A DNA stretch of 64,000 nucleotides from Psychroserpens damuponensis (lineage in GTDB: Bacteria > Bacteroidota > Bacteroidia > Flavobacteriales > Flavobacteriaceae): NCBI RefSeq assembly GCF_000826655.1, contig NZ_JXJO01000003.1, positions 1 to 64,000 on the forward strand. The letters run 5' to 3'. Of the stretch, positions 1-8,472 are shown piece by piece. Numbering within the stretch: the first letter of the stretch is position 1; each line of letters opens with the position of its first letter. Position numbers and translations under genes: made by a program. The notes beneath the pieces were generated by a model. The model was not told where the DNA came from. It searched no databases and saw nothing but the letters and a program-made list of their open reading frames with translations.

Positions 1-2184
1 GTTACACCAGACGACACAGTTTCAGGAGAAGTTTGTGTAGGTAATACTTATAACTATGAAGGTATAGAGTATGCTGTTGGATCATATGATATAGAAAAAA
101 TAGATACAAATGGTTGTTTATACACAACAGTATTAACCGTAACAGCTTATGACGTCACACCAGATATTGTAAATGATGTGACGATTTGTGAAGGTGATTC
201 ATATTTTTGGTCAGTAGATGGTTTAACTTATAGTGTAAACGATTCACCAGTTATGTTGAATCTTACAGACGCAAATGGCTGTTCTTATTCAGCAACTTTA
301 ACGATAACAGAAGATGATGCACCAAACGCAGGAGCAAACGGTACATTAACAGTCTGTGAAGGTATTATCCCAACTAATGAAGAGTTATTTGCTTCCTTAG
401 AAGGAGTTCCAAATGAAGGAGGACTATGGAGTGGACCAGTGTCAGACGTTTATACGTATACATTTGCAGCCTCAGGCTCTTGTCCAGAAGTATCTGCAAC
501 AGTTACAGTAGACTACTTTGAAGCCACACCAGACTTAGCGCTTTTAGCTTTAGTTTGTGAAGGCACAACATTCAATTATGAAGGTATTGAATACGAAGTA
601 GGATTATATACTATACCAAAAACAGATGCAAACGGATGCTCATATGCGATTCAATTAGCAGTGACTCCTTTAGATGTTACACCAGACGACACCGCTACAG
701 GAGAAGTTTGTGTAGGGAGTACATTTAATTATGAAGGTACAGAATATGTAGTAGGCTCTTATGATATCCCAAGAACAGATGTAAATGGATGTTCATACAA
801 AACAGTCTTAACCGTATCGGCATATGAAGTTACACCAGACGACACAGCTACAGGAGAAGTTTGCTTAGGGAGTACATTTAATTATGAAGGTTCAGAATAT
901 GCAGTAGGCTCTTATGATATCCCAAGAACAGATGCAAATGGTTGTACATATACAACTATATTAACTGTTAATTCATATGAATCGACACCAAACATAGAAG
1001 AAGATGTTACAGTTTGTGAAGGCGGTACATACACATGGTTATTAAATGGTATGACATATTCCGTATCAGATTCACCAGTTGTAATCGAGTTACAAGATGT
1101 AAACGGTTGTTCATATTCAGCTACATTATACATTACAGAAACACTAGGATTAAATGCAGGAGAAGACGGAGTTTTAACTGTATGTGCTGGCGAAACACCA
1201 ACATTTGAAGAGTTGTTTTCAGCATTAGGTAGCTCAGCAGATGAAGGAGGTGTTTGGAGTCAGGATTCAAATGGAGATTATGTTTATACTTTTGAAGCAA
1301 CAGAAAATTGTCCAGGATCATCAGCTTATGTTAAACTGTATTATTATGAATCGACACCAAACATAGAAGAAGATGTTACAGTTTGTGAAGGCGGTACATA
1401 CACATGGTTATTAAATGGTATGACATATTCCGTATCAGATTCACCAGTTGTAATCGAGTTACAAGATGTAAACGGTTGTTCATATTCAGCTACATTATAC
1501 ATTACAGAAACATTAGGATTAAATGCAGGAGAAGACGGAGTTTTAACTGTATGTGCTGGCGAAACACCAACATTTGAAGAGTTGTTTTCAGCATTAGGTA
1601 GCTCAGCAGATGAAGGAGGTGTTTGGAGTCAGGATTCAAATGGAGATTATGTTTATACTTTTGAAGCAACAGAAAATTGTCCAGGATCATCAGCTTATGT
1701 TAAAGTGTATTATTATGAATCAACACCAAATATTGAAGAAGAAGTAACTATTGCAGAAGGCGCTTCATATACGTGGTCAATTACAAATGAAACATATACT
1801 GTTGAAGATTCTCCAGTTATTGTAGACGTTTTAGATGACAATGGCTGTTCTTACAACGCAATTCTTAAGATTACTGAAGATAATAGTTTGTCAGTAAATG
1901 ATCTGGACATCAACGATATATCAGTTGTGAAGGTGTTTCCAGTACCACATGATCAATTTATAAATATTCTATATGAGTTTGGTTTTGACACAGATGTTTC
2001 AATTCAAGTTATTGATGTAAGAGGAGTGATACTTAAAGACATTAAGATTAATGATTATGGTAGTAACTCAGAGAGAATAACTAAAATTGATCTAAGTAGA
2101 ATTAGCGATCAATTGTTAATCATAAAAGTAACAAGTGATAGAGGAAGTATTATAAAGAAAATAGTTCCTTCAACTAAAAAATAA
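1..2184 (+). CDS. Repeat-rich secreted adhesin-like protein with T9SS C-terminal sorting domain (5' end outside window)
   Basis: The reading frame is open from base 1, so this is the C-terminal 727 residues of a longer protein; the first Met seen (base 178) is not the start. The visible part is built from modules of about 51 residues (VTPDD...GEVC.G...NYEG.EY..GSYDI...D.NGC) and longer modules with a CEGG.YTW...NGMTYS core and NGCSYSATL. Each module carries Cys and NGC motifs, as in extracellular beta-sandwich repeats. Two 123-residue modules are almost identical. The last 80 or so residues (from SVNDLDINDISVVKVFPVP) match a type A T9SS sorting domain: a P-V-P turn, beta-strands and a basic end. 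By family knowledge it would be exported through Sec and T9SS and attached to the surface or released. The ligand is unknown. Confidence 0.85.
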   Translation, partial: VTPDDTVSGEVCVGNTYNYEGIEYAVGSYDIEKIDTNGCLYTTVLTVTAYDVTPDIVNDVTICEGDSYFWSVDGLTYSVNDSPVMLNLTDANGCSYSATLTITEDDAPNAGANGTLTVCEGIIPTNEELFASLEGVPNEGGLWSGPVSDVYTYTFAASGSCPEVSATVTVDYFEATPDLALLALVCEGTTFNYEGIEYEVGLYTIPKTDANGCSYAIQLAVTPLDVTPDDTATGEVCVGSTFNYEGTEYVVGSYDIPRTDVNGCSYKTVLTVSAYEVTPDDTATGEVCLGSTFNYEGSEYAVGSYDIPRTDANGCTYTTILTVNSYESTPNIEEDVTVCEGGTYTWLLNGMTYSVSDSPVVIELQDVNGCSYSATLYITETLGLNAGEDGVLTVCAGETPTFEELFSALGSSADEGGVWSQDSNGDYVYTFEATENCPGSSAYVKLYYYESTPNIEEDVTVCEGGTYTWLLNGMTYSVSDSPVVIELQDVNGCSYSATLYITETLGLNAGEDGVLTVCAGETPTFEELFSALGSSADEGGVWSQDSNGDYVYTFEATENCPGSSAYVKVYYYESTPNIEEEVTIAEGASYTWSITNETYTVEDSPVIVDVLDDNGCSYNAILKITEDNSLSVNDLDINDISVVKVFPVPHDQFINILYEFGFDTDVSIQVIDVRGVILKDIKINDYGSNSERITKIDLSRISDQLLIIKVTSDRGSIIKKIVPSTKK
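676..981 (+). repeat. 153-bp (51-codon) tandem repeat modules
   Basis: Two successive modules begin at 676 and 829 with GTTACACCAGACGACAC and are highly similar. A more diverged copy of the same module starts at base 1. The period of 153 bp preserves the frame. Confidence 0.85.
979..1716 (+). repeat. Two near-identical 369-bp tandem repeats inside the adhesin gene
   Basis: Copy 1 spans 979-1347 and copy 2 spans 1348-1716. They differ at only a few bases (for example around 1143/1512 and 1335/1705). The period is 369 bp = 123 codons, so the frame is kept. Such low divergence beside older, diverged modules implies recent duplication or gene conversion. Confidence 0.93.
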
Positions 2185-2220
2185 AGAGTTGTAAAATTTA
2201 ATTAGTAATTTTATTTAAAC

Positions 2221-2256
2221 AAAAAGTAGTCATAATTTATGACTACTTTTTTGTTT
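2221..2256. terminator. Bidirectional rho-independent terminator
   Basis: A 14-bp perfect stem (AAAAAGTAGTCATA / TATGACTACTTTTT) with a 3-nt loop and a T run on both strands. It lies between the convergent adhesin gene and the hydrolase gene. Confidence 0.85.
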
Positions 2257-2259
2257 TAA

Positions 2260-2901
2260 TTAAATTGTTATAAGGTTTTCAATAAGTTGTGTATTCACTT
2301 CATGAGTGCCACTAAATGGAATGACCTCTAAGTTAGTTCCAAATAAAATTTCAGCTTTTTCAAGTTCCTCCCTCATACGTTCATCGCTGAGGTATTCATC
2401 TTTATCACCATAAATGAGTTTAGCTTTTCCGTAGAAAAAATCAAAATCTTCTTTTTTTAATTCCTTCGGAATTCCACCAGAATGTAACACTAATTGAGAA
2501 CATTGTAGTTGCCGTTTTGCCACATATCGCATGGCAACACTTACGCCTTGAGAGTAGCCTAAAACGATTAAATTTTTCTCTTCGGAAATTTGCTCTCTCT
2601 CAAAAATAGAATCAAAATAAGCCATTATATTTTCGGTTTCCATTGCTGTGTTTTCTCGTGTTAACCAACTGGCTCCAATATGTTTAAATTTTGGAGTGCT
2701 ATAATATTTACTTTGAGCTTGAGGAGCAATAATATAATTTTCATCAGGATGTAAACCTTTAAAATATCTAATAAAATATCTGCTTAAATAACCCATGCCA
2801 TGACAAACAAACCAAACATTTTTGGTTGATGAGGTGAGTTCATTCAAGGTCGTATAACTATTAGTAATGGTATAAGAAATTTCGGTTTCTGTAGAATTCA
2901 T
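2260..2901 (-). CDS. Alpha/beta-hydrolase (carboxylesterase-like)
   Basis: Small alpha/beta-hydrolase of 213 residues. The nucleophile elbow GYSQG, a late Asp in YGDKDEY and a His in GTHEV would form the Ser-Asp-His triad; an oxyanion-side motif CHGMG lies near the N-terminus. GYSQG is typical of the phospholipase/carboxylesterase branch. I prefer the ATG at 2901 over the upstream one at 2931, because the longer start would run through a TATCTTTG promoter box that reads the other way. The gene is divergent from menI-menF-menD. No canonical MenH (SHCHC synthase) is present among the men genes here, so this neighbour is a possible but unproven stand-in. There is no signal peptide, so it is cytoplasmic. 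Confidence 0.75.
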   Translation of the reverse strand: MNSTETEISYTITNSYTTLNELTSSTKNVWFVCHGMGYLSRYFIRYFKGLHPDENYIIAPQAQSKYYSTPKFKHIGASWLTRENTAMETENIMAYFDSIFEREQISEEKNLIVLGYSQGVSVAMRYVAKRQLQCSQLVLHSGGIPKELKKEDFDFFYGKAKLIYGDKDEYLSDERMREELEKAEILFGTNLEVIPFSGTHEVNTQLIENLITI

Positions 2902-2905
2902 TTTG

Positions 2906-2913
2906 TATCTTTG
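2906..2913 (+). promoter_or_regulatory. Candidate -7 promoter box for menI-menF
   Basis: TATCTTTG matches the Bacteroidota -7 consensus TAnnTTTG and lies 38 bp upstream of the menI ATG. No clear -33 TTTG partner was found, only TTTC at about the right distance. Confidence 0.5.
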
Positions 2914-2951
2914 TAGTTCTAAAAAATTCATGCTAAAAATACAGTAATTCT

Positions 2952-3374
2952 ATGCAATTATCTAAACAAGATGTGCTCGATAAAGCAAATGCTGCCAGTA
3001 AAAATACATTGATGGAAACCTTAAATATTGAAATGGTAGATTATGGTGAAAATTTTCTGGTAGCTAGAATGCCAGTGACATCAAGAGTCTATCAGCCAGA
3101 TGGCGTTTTGCATGGAGGAGCAACTGCAGCTTTAGCCGAAAGTGTTGGTAGTTTTGCATCACATATTTTTTTAGATATAGAAAATAAATTTGTTCGTGGT
3201 TTAGAGATTACAGCCAATCATTTAAAAAGTGTAAAAAATGGCTATGTATATGCCAAAGCCACTTTTTTGCATAAAGGTAGAACCACCCAATTGTTAGACA
3301 TTAGAGTAACAGATGATAACGATAATTTGGTGTCAATTTGCAGATTATCAACGATAGCACTTCCTAAAAAGTAG
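2952..3374 (+). CDS. menI: Hotdog-fold thioesterase, probable 1,4-dihydroxy-2-naphthoyl-CoA thioesterase
   Basis: PaaI/YdiI-family thioesterase of 140 residues. The segment GVLHGGATAALAESVGS carries the HGG turn and the catalytic Glu seen in E. coli YdiI (MenI), and the later LEITANHLKS segment also resembles YdiI closely. By family knowledge it hydrolyses DHNA-CoA to DHNA, the step after MenB. The gene is the first of a block with menF (6-bp gap) and menD, which supports the menaquinone role over a general acyl-CoA thioesterase. Cytoplasmic, normal length. Confidence 0.85.
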   Translation: MQLSKQDVLDKANAASKNTLMETLNIEMVDYGENFLVARMPVTSRVYQPDGVLHGGATAALAESVGSFASHIFLDIENKFVRGLEITANHLKSVKNGYVYAKATFLHKGRTTQLLDIRVTDDNDNLVSICRLSTIALPKK

Positions 3375-3380
3375 TAGAAA

Positions 3381-4514
3381 ATGATTCAGAAAGAATTTTT
3401 TCTAAATCTAGAAAAACATCACAAATCTCAATTACCTTTTGTCGCTTTTAGAAAGCCAAATGATTCGTGTGTAAAGGCAATTCTTCAGGAAGACAAAGCC
3501 ATTCATACAGTTACCGATTTTACCGAAAGCGGTTTTGTGTTTTCGCCTTTTGATTCTAAAAAAGATACAATCCTTTTTCCGTTAGAACATTCAAAAACGA
3601 TGTCTTATTCGTTACCATTATCTTCGGAAATATCTAAAACTTCAAATTTTGAGCCTGAAATAAAATCATTTGATAGCTCAAAAGATAATCGTGAAAATCA
3701 TTTGAAATTAGTTGATAGCGGAATTAAAGCCATTCAAAACGGAAGATTTGAAAAAGTAGTATTATCAAGGGTTGAAGACGTGCCAATTTCCGAAGAAAAT
3801 CCTATAAAGACATTTCAAACTTTATTAAAAAACTATACAACTGCATATGTGTATTTATGGTATCACCCAGAAATTGGGCTTTGGTTGGGAGCAACACCAG
3901 AAACACTATTGCATTTAGAAGGTCAGCGTCTTAAAACGATGTCTTTGGCAGGAACACAACCTTATAAAGGAGAAATGGACGTTGTTTGGGACGAAAAAAA
4001 CACCGTTGAACAACACCTAGTTACCAATTTTGTTTTACAATCATTACAGCCTTTAGTAGATCAACTAAAAGCTACAAATGCAAAAACAATTAAAGCCGGA
4101 CAGTTATTGCACTTGCAATCTCGTATTGATGGTGTTTTAAAATCTAAAAATTTAAAACCTATAATAGAAGCTTTACATCCGACGCCTGCAGTTTGTGGAC
4201 TTCCTAAAACAGTGGCGAAAGATTTTATATTAGAACATGAACATTATAATAGAGAGTTTTACACTGGTTTTTTGGGAGAACTTAATATTAAAACTTCAAA
4301 AATAAGAAATACAAATCGTCGTAATGTAGAGAATAACGCTTATAATTTAGTAAAAACGAGTAGCGCGTTATTTGTGAATTTGCGATGTATGCAAATTAAA
4401 GATGATCGTATTTTAATTTATGTTGGAGGCGGTGTAACCAAGCAATCTACTCCTGAGAAAGAGTGGGAGGAAACCGTGAGTAAAACTCGTACAATGATGC
4501 AAGTTATAGCTTAG
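3381..4514 (+). CDS. menF: Isochorismate synthase
   Basis: Chorismate-binding enzyme of 377 residues that converts chorismate to isochorismate, the entry step of menaquinone synthesis. Visible family motifs are VVLSRVEDV, the WLGATPETLL strand, the HPTPAVCGLPK segment, the EHYNREFYTGFLGE region that binds Mg and substrate, and the C-terminal YVGGGVT. The weak N-terminal third is normal for MenF/EntC. Its position directly behind menI and before menD makes MenF far more likely than a siderophore EntC. Two copies of the TTCCGAAG octamer (3622, 3788) lie inside the gene. Confidence 0.92.
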   Translation: MIQKEFFLNLEKHHKSQLPFVAFRKPNDSCVKAILQEDKAIHTVTDFTESGFVFSPFDSKKDTILFPLEHSKTMSYSLPLSSEISKTSNFEPEIKSFDSSKDNRENHLKLVDSGIKAIQNGRFEKVVLSRVEDVPISEENPIKTFQTLLKNYTTAYVYLWYHPEIGLWLGATPETLLHLEGQRLKTMSLAGTQPYKGEMDVVWDEKNTVEQHLVTNFVLQSLQPLVDQLKATNAKTIKAGQLLHLQSRIDGVLKSKNLKPIIEALHPTPAVCGLPKTVAKDFILEHEHYNREFYTGFLGELNIKTSKIRNTNRRNVENNAYNLVKTSSALFVNLRCMQIKDDRILIYVGGGVTKQSTPEKEWEETVSKTRTMMQVIA

Positions 4515-4631
4515 TTTTTAAGTTAGATAAGTCTATTTATTTACAAAAGTTCTATAACGAAAAGTAGTTTGATATGTTCTCATTATAACAAATATAAAGC
4601 GCTAGTTACTTCATAAATTGATACTCTATTT

Positions 4632-4664
4632 TTTGTCTTAAATAGTGTAATCGTTTTATATTTG
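4632..4664 (+). promoter_or_regulatory. Promoter for menD
   Basis: A -33 box TTTG (4632-4635) and a -7 box TATATTTG (4657-4664) are 21 bp apart, matching the Bacteroidota sigma factor consensus. The -7 box ends 7 bp before the menD ATG, so the message would have almost no leader. Confidence 0.7.
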
Positions 4665-4671
4665 CAGTAAG

Positions 4672-6432
4672 ATGATATACTCTAAAATACCGCTTGCACA
4701 AACTGTAATTGAGTTGTGTAAATTAAAAAATATAAAGCACATTATTATTTCTCCAGGAAGTAGAAATGCACCATTAACGCTAGGTTTTACAAATGATGAT
4801 TTTTTCAAATGTTATAGTATTGTTGATGAACGTTGTGCCGCTTTTTTTGCTTTAGGTTTAGCACAGCAAATAAAAGAGCCTACTGCTGTAGTTTGTACTT
4901 CTGGTAGTGCGTTGCTCAATTATTATCCAGCTGTGGCTGAGGCTTTTTATAGCGATATTCCGTTGGTGGTTCTGTCAGCAGATAGACCAAAACACCTCAT
5001 AGGAATTGGTGATGGACAAACCATCAACCAAAAAGACGTTTTTGAAAATCACATCCTATATTCAGCAAACTTAAAACTAGATTTAAAGGATGAAAACAGA
5101 CAATCTAATAAAGAGGATTTGCCTATTTTTAAAAGTATAGAGAACAAATTAGAACGATTTTTAGGTTTGCAGCAAGGCATACAAGTAGACAATGAAAAGG
5201 AAATTAATGCAGCCATAAATTTAGCTAAATTTAAAAAAGGGCCTGTGCATATTAATATTCCTTTTGACGAACCGCTTTATGAAACTGTAACAGATTTAAC
5301 AGTGAACCCGAAAGTTGAAGAGTTAGATATAAAGCCAATAAAAATTGATCAAGCCGAATTGAAAGATTGTATTGATGAATGGTATGTAGCTAAGAAAAAA
5401 ATTATTTTAATTGGTGTTTTGTCGCCTCATCAAATTGAGCAACAATGGTTAGATGATTTGGCAAATGATGATAGTGTGATTGTTTTTACTGAAACAACTT
5501 CTAATGTGCACCATCCTAATTTTTTCACGAGTATCGATAAAATGATTGCGCCTCTAGATGATGAAGATTTTAAAAACCTACAACCAGAAATACTAATCAC
5601 TATTGGTGGTTTAATCGTGTCAAAAAAAATAAAAGCATTTTTACGTCATTACCAACCCAAACACCATTGGCATGTTGGAGAGAAGAATGCGAATAATACC
5701 TTCTTTTGTTTAGACAAACATATTATTGCAAAACCTAATGACTTCTTTGCAGACTTTCTACCAAAAATAACGCATGTTGCAAAAAGTGATTATTTAAACA
5801 CTTGGGCTATTGTAAAAAAACAACGTCATAAAAAGCATTTAGAATATGTAAAGCAAATAGCATTTAGTGATTTTAAGGCATTTAGTATAATATTAAAATC
5901 AATACCTAATAAAACTATTTTACAGCTAGGAAATAGTTCTACAATTAGATATACACAGTTGTTTAATATGAATCCAACTTTAGAAGTGTTTTGTAATCGT
6001 GGTACTAGTGGAATTGATGGTAGCACCTCTACAGCATTAGGTTGTGCTGTAGCTAATGTGAAGCAAACTACTTTTATTACAGGTGATTTAAGCTTTTTCT
6101 ATGATAGTAATGCGCTGTGGAACAATTATATCCCAAATAACTTTAGAATTATTTTAATCAATAATCAAGGAGGTGGGATTTTTAGGATTTTACCAGGTGA
6201 TAAAAACACGAACAATTTTGATAACTACTTTGAAACGACACATCAACTCACGGCAAAACAGTTGTGCGAAATGTATGGCTTTGAGTGTGTTACAGCTCAT
6301 AATGATCAAGATTTAGAAACTGCATTAAAATCATTTTATAATAAATCTAAGCAACCACGACTTTTAGAAGTGTTTACACCTAGAACAGAAAACGATACTA
6401 TTCTTTTAGACTACTTTAAATTTGTGAAATAA
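4672..6432 (+). CDS. menD: SEPHCHC synthase, thiamine-diphosphate dependent
   Basis: 2-succinyl-5-enolpyruvyl-6-hydroxy-3-cyclohexene-1-carboxylate synthase, 586 residues, the usual MenD length. It joins isochorismate and 2-oxoglutarate using ThDP. Visible features are the N-terminal SPGSRNAPL motif, TSGSALLNYYPAVAEA, LSADRP, the GTSGIDGSTSTALG segment, and the ThDP/Mg motif running from GDLSFFYD to NNQGGGIF. The catalytic Glu of the Pyr domain fits the DERCAAF segment. It has its own promoter although it follows menF, so it may be transcribed both ways. Confidence 0.95.
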   Translation: MIYSKIPLAQTVIELCKLKNIKHIIISPGSRNAPLTLGFTNDDFFKCYSIVDERCAAFFALGLAQQIKEPTAVVCTSGSALLNYYPAVAEAFYSDIPLVVLSADRPKHLIGIGDGQTINQKDVFENHILYSANLKLDLKDENRQSNKEDLPIFKSIENKLERFLGLQQGIQVDNEKEINAAINLAKFKKGPVHINIPFDEPLYETVTDLTVNPKVEELDIKPIKIDQAELKDCIDEWYVAKKKIILIGVLSPHQIEQQWLDDLANDDSVIVFTETTSNVHHPNFFTSIDKMIAPLDDEDFKNLQPEILITIGGLIVSKKIKAFLRHYQPKHHWHVGEKNANNTFFCLDKHIIAKPNDFFADFLPKITHVAKSDYLNTWAIVKKQRHKKHLEYVKQIAFSDFKAFSIILKSIPNKTILQLGNSSTIRYTQLFNMNPTLEVFCNRGTSGIDGSTSTALGCAVANVKQTTFITGDLSFFYDSNALWNNYIPNNFRIILINNQGGGIFRILPGDKNTNNFDNYFETTHQLTAKQLCEMYGFECVTAHNDQDLETALKSFYNKSKQPRLLEVFTPRTENDTILLDYFKFVK

Positions 6433-6520
6433 ATTTGTGACGCTCCAACTTTTTGTGTGTCTAATAATTGTCTATATTTATAGAGCAAAAGATGTATTAA
6501 CCTAAAAAATAACAACTAAG

Positions 6521-6862
6521 ATGAGTAAAAGAGATGATTTAATTACAAAATATGCTGCAGATTTAAAAGATAAATGTGGTGTAACTCCAGACATGGATTT
6601 ATTAACTAAAGTAACGATTGGTTGTGGACCATCTATCTATAATGCAGATGCAGCTACTGTTTCTGGAAGTGACGATTCTGAGTTAGCTACCGTAAAAAAT
6701 AATTTCTTAATAAAAAAATTAGGATTAACAGATAGTGCAGACTTAGATAAGGCTATTGATTCTGTAATGGAAACATATGGTAAATCAAATAGAAATAAAT
6801 ACAGAGCAGTTGTGTATTATTTATTAGCAACACATTTCAAAAAAGAATCTGTTTATAAATAG
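6521..6862 (+). CDS. DUF2853 family protein
   Basis: Small soluble protein of 113 residues recognised as DUF2853. It starts SKRDDLITKYAADLKDKCG, carries TKVTIGCGPSIYNADA in the middle and ends with RAVVYYLLATHFKKESVY. The family is helical and of unknown function. There is no signal or membrane segment. It is monocistronic, between menD and a clear terminator. A degenerate TATATTTA box lies upstream. Confidence 0.85.
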   Translation: MSKRDDLITKYAADLKDKCGVTPDMDLLTKVTIGCGPSIYNADAATVSGSDDSELATVKNNFLIKKLGLTDSADLDKAIDSVMETYGKSNRNKYRAVVYYLLATHFKKESVYK

Positions 6863-6883
6863 AATAGTTTTAAAACTATAAAT

Positions 6884-6910
6884 AAGCGTTGCGAAAGTGA
6901 CGCTTTTTTT
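6884..6910 (+). terminator. Rho-independent terminator after DUF2853 gene
   Basis: Stem AAGCGT/ACGCTT with a 10-nt loop, followed by a run of T. Confidence 0.75.
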
Positions 6911-7035
6911 TATTCCGAAAATTTAAATCTCCAATTGTAGTTAAGTAAAATAGAAAGATGAGATGCTTTTAAAAAATATAGCAATTAGAGTTGCCTTTAC
7001 TTAAAAAGTAAGTCTGTCTAAAACTCTTTTTTGCA

Positions 7036-7043
7036 TATCTTTG
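7036..7043 (+). promoter_or_regulatory. -7 promoter box immediately before the S1-protein start codon
   Basis: TATCTTTG is a perfect TAnnTTTG box and ends only 4 bp before the ATG at 7048. If it is used, transcription would begin at or inside the start codon, giving a leaderless mRNA. Confidence 0.55.
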
Positions 7044-7047
7044 CTGC

Positions 7048-7884
7048 ATGATAAGATTAGGAGATTACAATATACTAGAAATAATACGAGAAAGTGAGCA
7101 AGGCATTTATTTGTCAGATGCAGAGGATAATGAGGTTTTACTTCCAAATAGGTACGTACCAGAAACCTTTCAAATTTGGGAAAAACTAGAAGTTTTCGTG
7201 TATTTAGATAACGAAGAACGTCTTGTAGCTGTTACAGATGACCCTTATATTATTCGCGACGATTTTGCATTACTGCGCTGTAACCAAGTTACCGAACATG
7301 GTGCATTTTTAGATTGGGGAATGGTTAAAGAACTTTTCTGTCCGTTTAGTGAGCAAGCGTTCAAAATGAAAGCTGGTGGTTGGTATCTCGTGCATTGCTA
7401 TCTCGATGAAAAAACAGATAGATTGGTGGCTTCTAGTAAAACAAATCGATTTTTAGATAATAATGACCTAACGGTTCAGCAATTTGATGAAGTTGAGTTG
7501 ATTGTGTCTCATCCGTCAGATTTAGGAATGAATGTTATAGTAAATAACCAACATTTAGGTTTGATTTTTTCCGAAGATATATTTAAAGATGTTAGTGTAG
7601 GAGATCGCTTAAAAGGCTTTGTTAAAAAAGTACGAAATGATAATAAATTAGATATCGTGCTTGGTAAAATTGGTTATAGAAAAATTGAACCTAATGCAGA
7701 TTTAGTGATGCAACATCTTGAAGATAGTGCAGATGGTTTTCTTGGTCTCAATGATAAATCAAATCCTGAGGCGATTAAGCGAGAACTACAAATGAGCAAG
7801 AAAACCTTCAAAAAAGCGATTGGAACCTTGTATAAACAGCGTTTAATTACTATTGAAACCGATGGTATTAGATTACTTGATTGA
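7048..7884 (+). CDS. cvfB: S1-like RNA-binding protein of the CvfB family
   Basis: Protein of 278 residues with the CvfB/YitL layout: an N-terminal S1-like domain (GDYNILEIIRESEQGIYLSD), a second OB segment (ALLRCNQVTEHGAFLDWG), a third S1 segment (VGDRLKGFVKKVRNDNKLDIVLG), and a C-terminal winged-helix region (SNPEAIKRELQMSKKTFKKAI). Family members bind RNA, and the Staphylococcus member affects virulence gene expression; the role in Bacteroidota is not established. The last 12 bp overlap the convergent gene on the other strand. Confidence 0.85.
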   Translation: MIRLGDYNILEIIRESEQGIYLSDAEDNEVLLPNRYVPETFQIWEKLEVFVYLDNEERLVAVTDDPYIIRDDFALLRCNQVTEHGAFLDWGMVKELFCPFSEQAFKMKAGGWYLVHCYLDEKTDRLVASSKTNRFLDNNDLTVQQFDEVELIVSHPSDLGMNVIVNNQHLGLIFSEDIFKDVSVGDRLKGFVKKVRNDNKLDIVLGKIGYRKIEPNADLVMQHLEDSADGFLGLNDKSNPEAIKRELQMSKKTFKKAIGTLYKQRLITIETDGIRLLD

Positions 7885-8301
7885 TACTGGCAAATGCTTT
7901 AGCACTCTTTTAAAAACGATATCCATACCTTCATAGATATTATCAAAACTGATGTTGCTTGATGCGCAGTAATGACTTTCAATTTCAGCGTTCATTCGTC
8001 CGGCTTCATTATGACTTACAATGCCATAAGCTACTAAATTTGGGAAAATAGATTTTACTTCGTTAGTTTCTATTAATTCTATAGAGTATGAGTTTATTCT
8101 ATTAGAAATAAGCCCAAAAGGTTTCGTGTTTCCGAAGTAATTAAGAAGATCGTGAACAATTTTTCTACCCGAATTTAAGTCTAAATGAATGCCTTCATTA
8201 AATTCGGCTACTGCCATATTATTAAAAAAGTGTAATGTTCCTGCAGCAGAGGTTTCTTGCTTTACAATTTGTGACGCAAGGTTTGATTTTGTAATTGTCA
8301 T
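7873..8301 (-). CDS. Conserved hypothetical protein, possibly STAS/SpoIIAA-like
   Basis: Soluble protein of 142 residues with no signal peptide or membrane helix. The strand-helix pattern (LHFFNNMAVAEFNEGIHLDL, then HDLLNYFG, then PFGLISNRINSYSIE) and the GLISNR turn resemble the small STAS-like proteins common in Flavobacteriaceae, but I cannot name a family with confidence. It is convergent with cvfB, overlapping by 12 bp. A TTCCGAAG octamer copy (8130) falls in its FG codons. Confidence 0.6.
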   Translation of the reverse strand: MTITKSNLASQIVKQETSAAGTLHFFNNMAVAEFNEGIHLDLNSGRKIVHDLLNYFGNTKPFGLISNRINSYSIELIETNEVKSIFPNLVAYGIVSHNEAGRMNAEIESHYCASSNISFDNIYEGMDIVFKRVLKHLPVSIK

Positions 8302-8472
8302 GTCCCTAAAGTATTTTAATTAACTAATTATTGTGCATTTTAAATGGATGCCTATTTTAAGACACAACAATTATTAATAAGTCACATAAAATTTTTATTA
8401 TGAGGTAATTAAACTATTATGAGACCATTTTACTAGGTTTAATAATCAAAAAATATTGTACAGAAATGATAT

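Noticed and set aside
912-1690. Minus-strand ORFs over the adhesin repeats
   Set aside because: Two of them are duplicates of each other because the DNA below is duplicated; they have no independent signals and lie under a clear T9SS gene.
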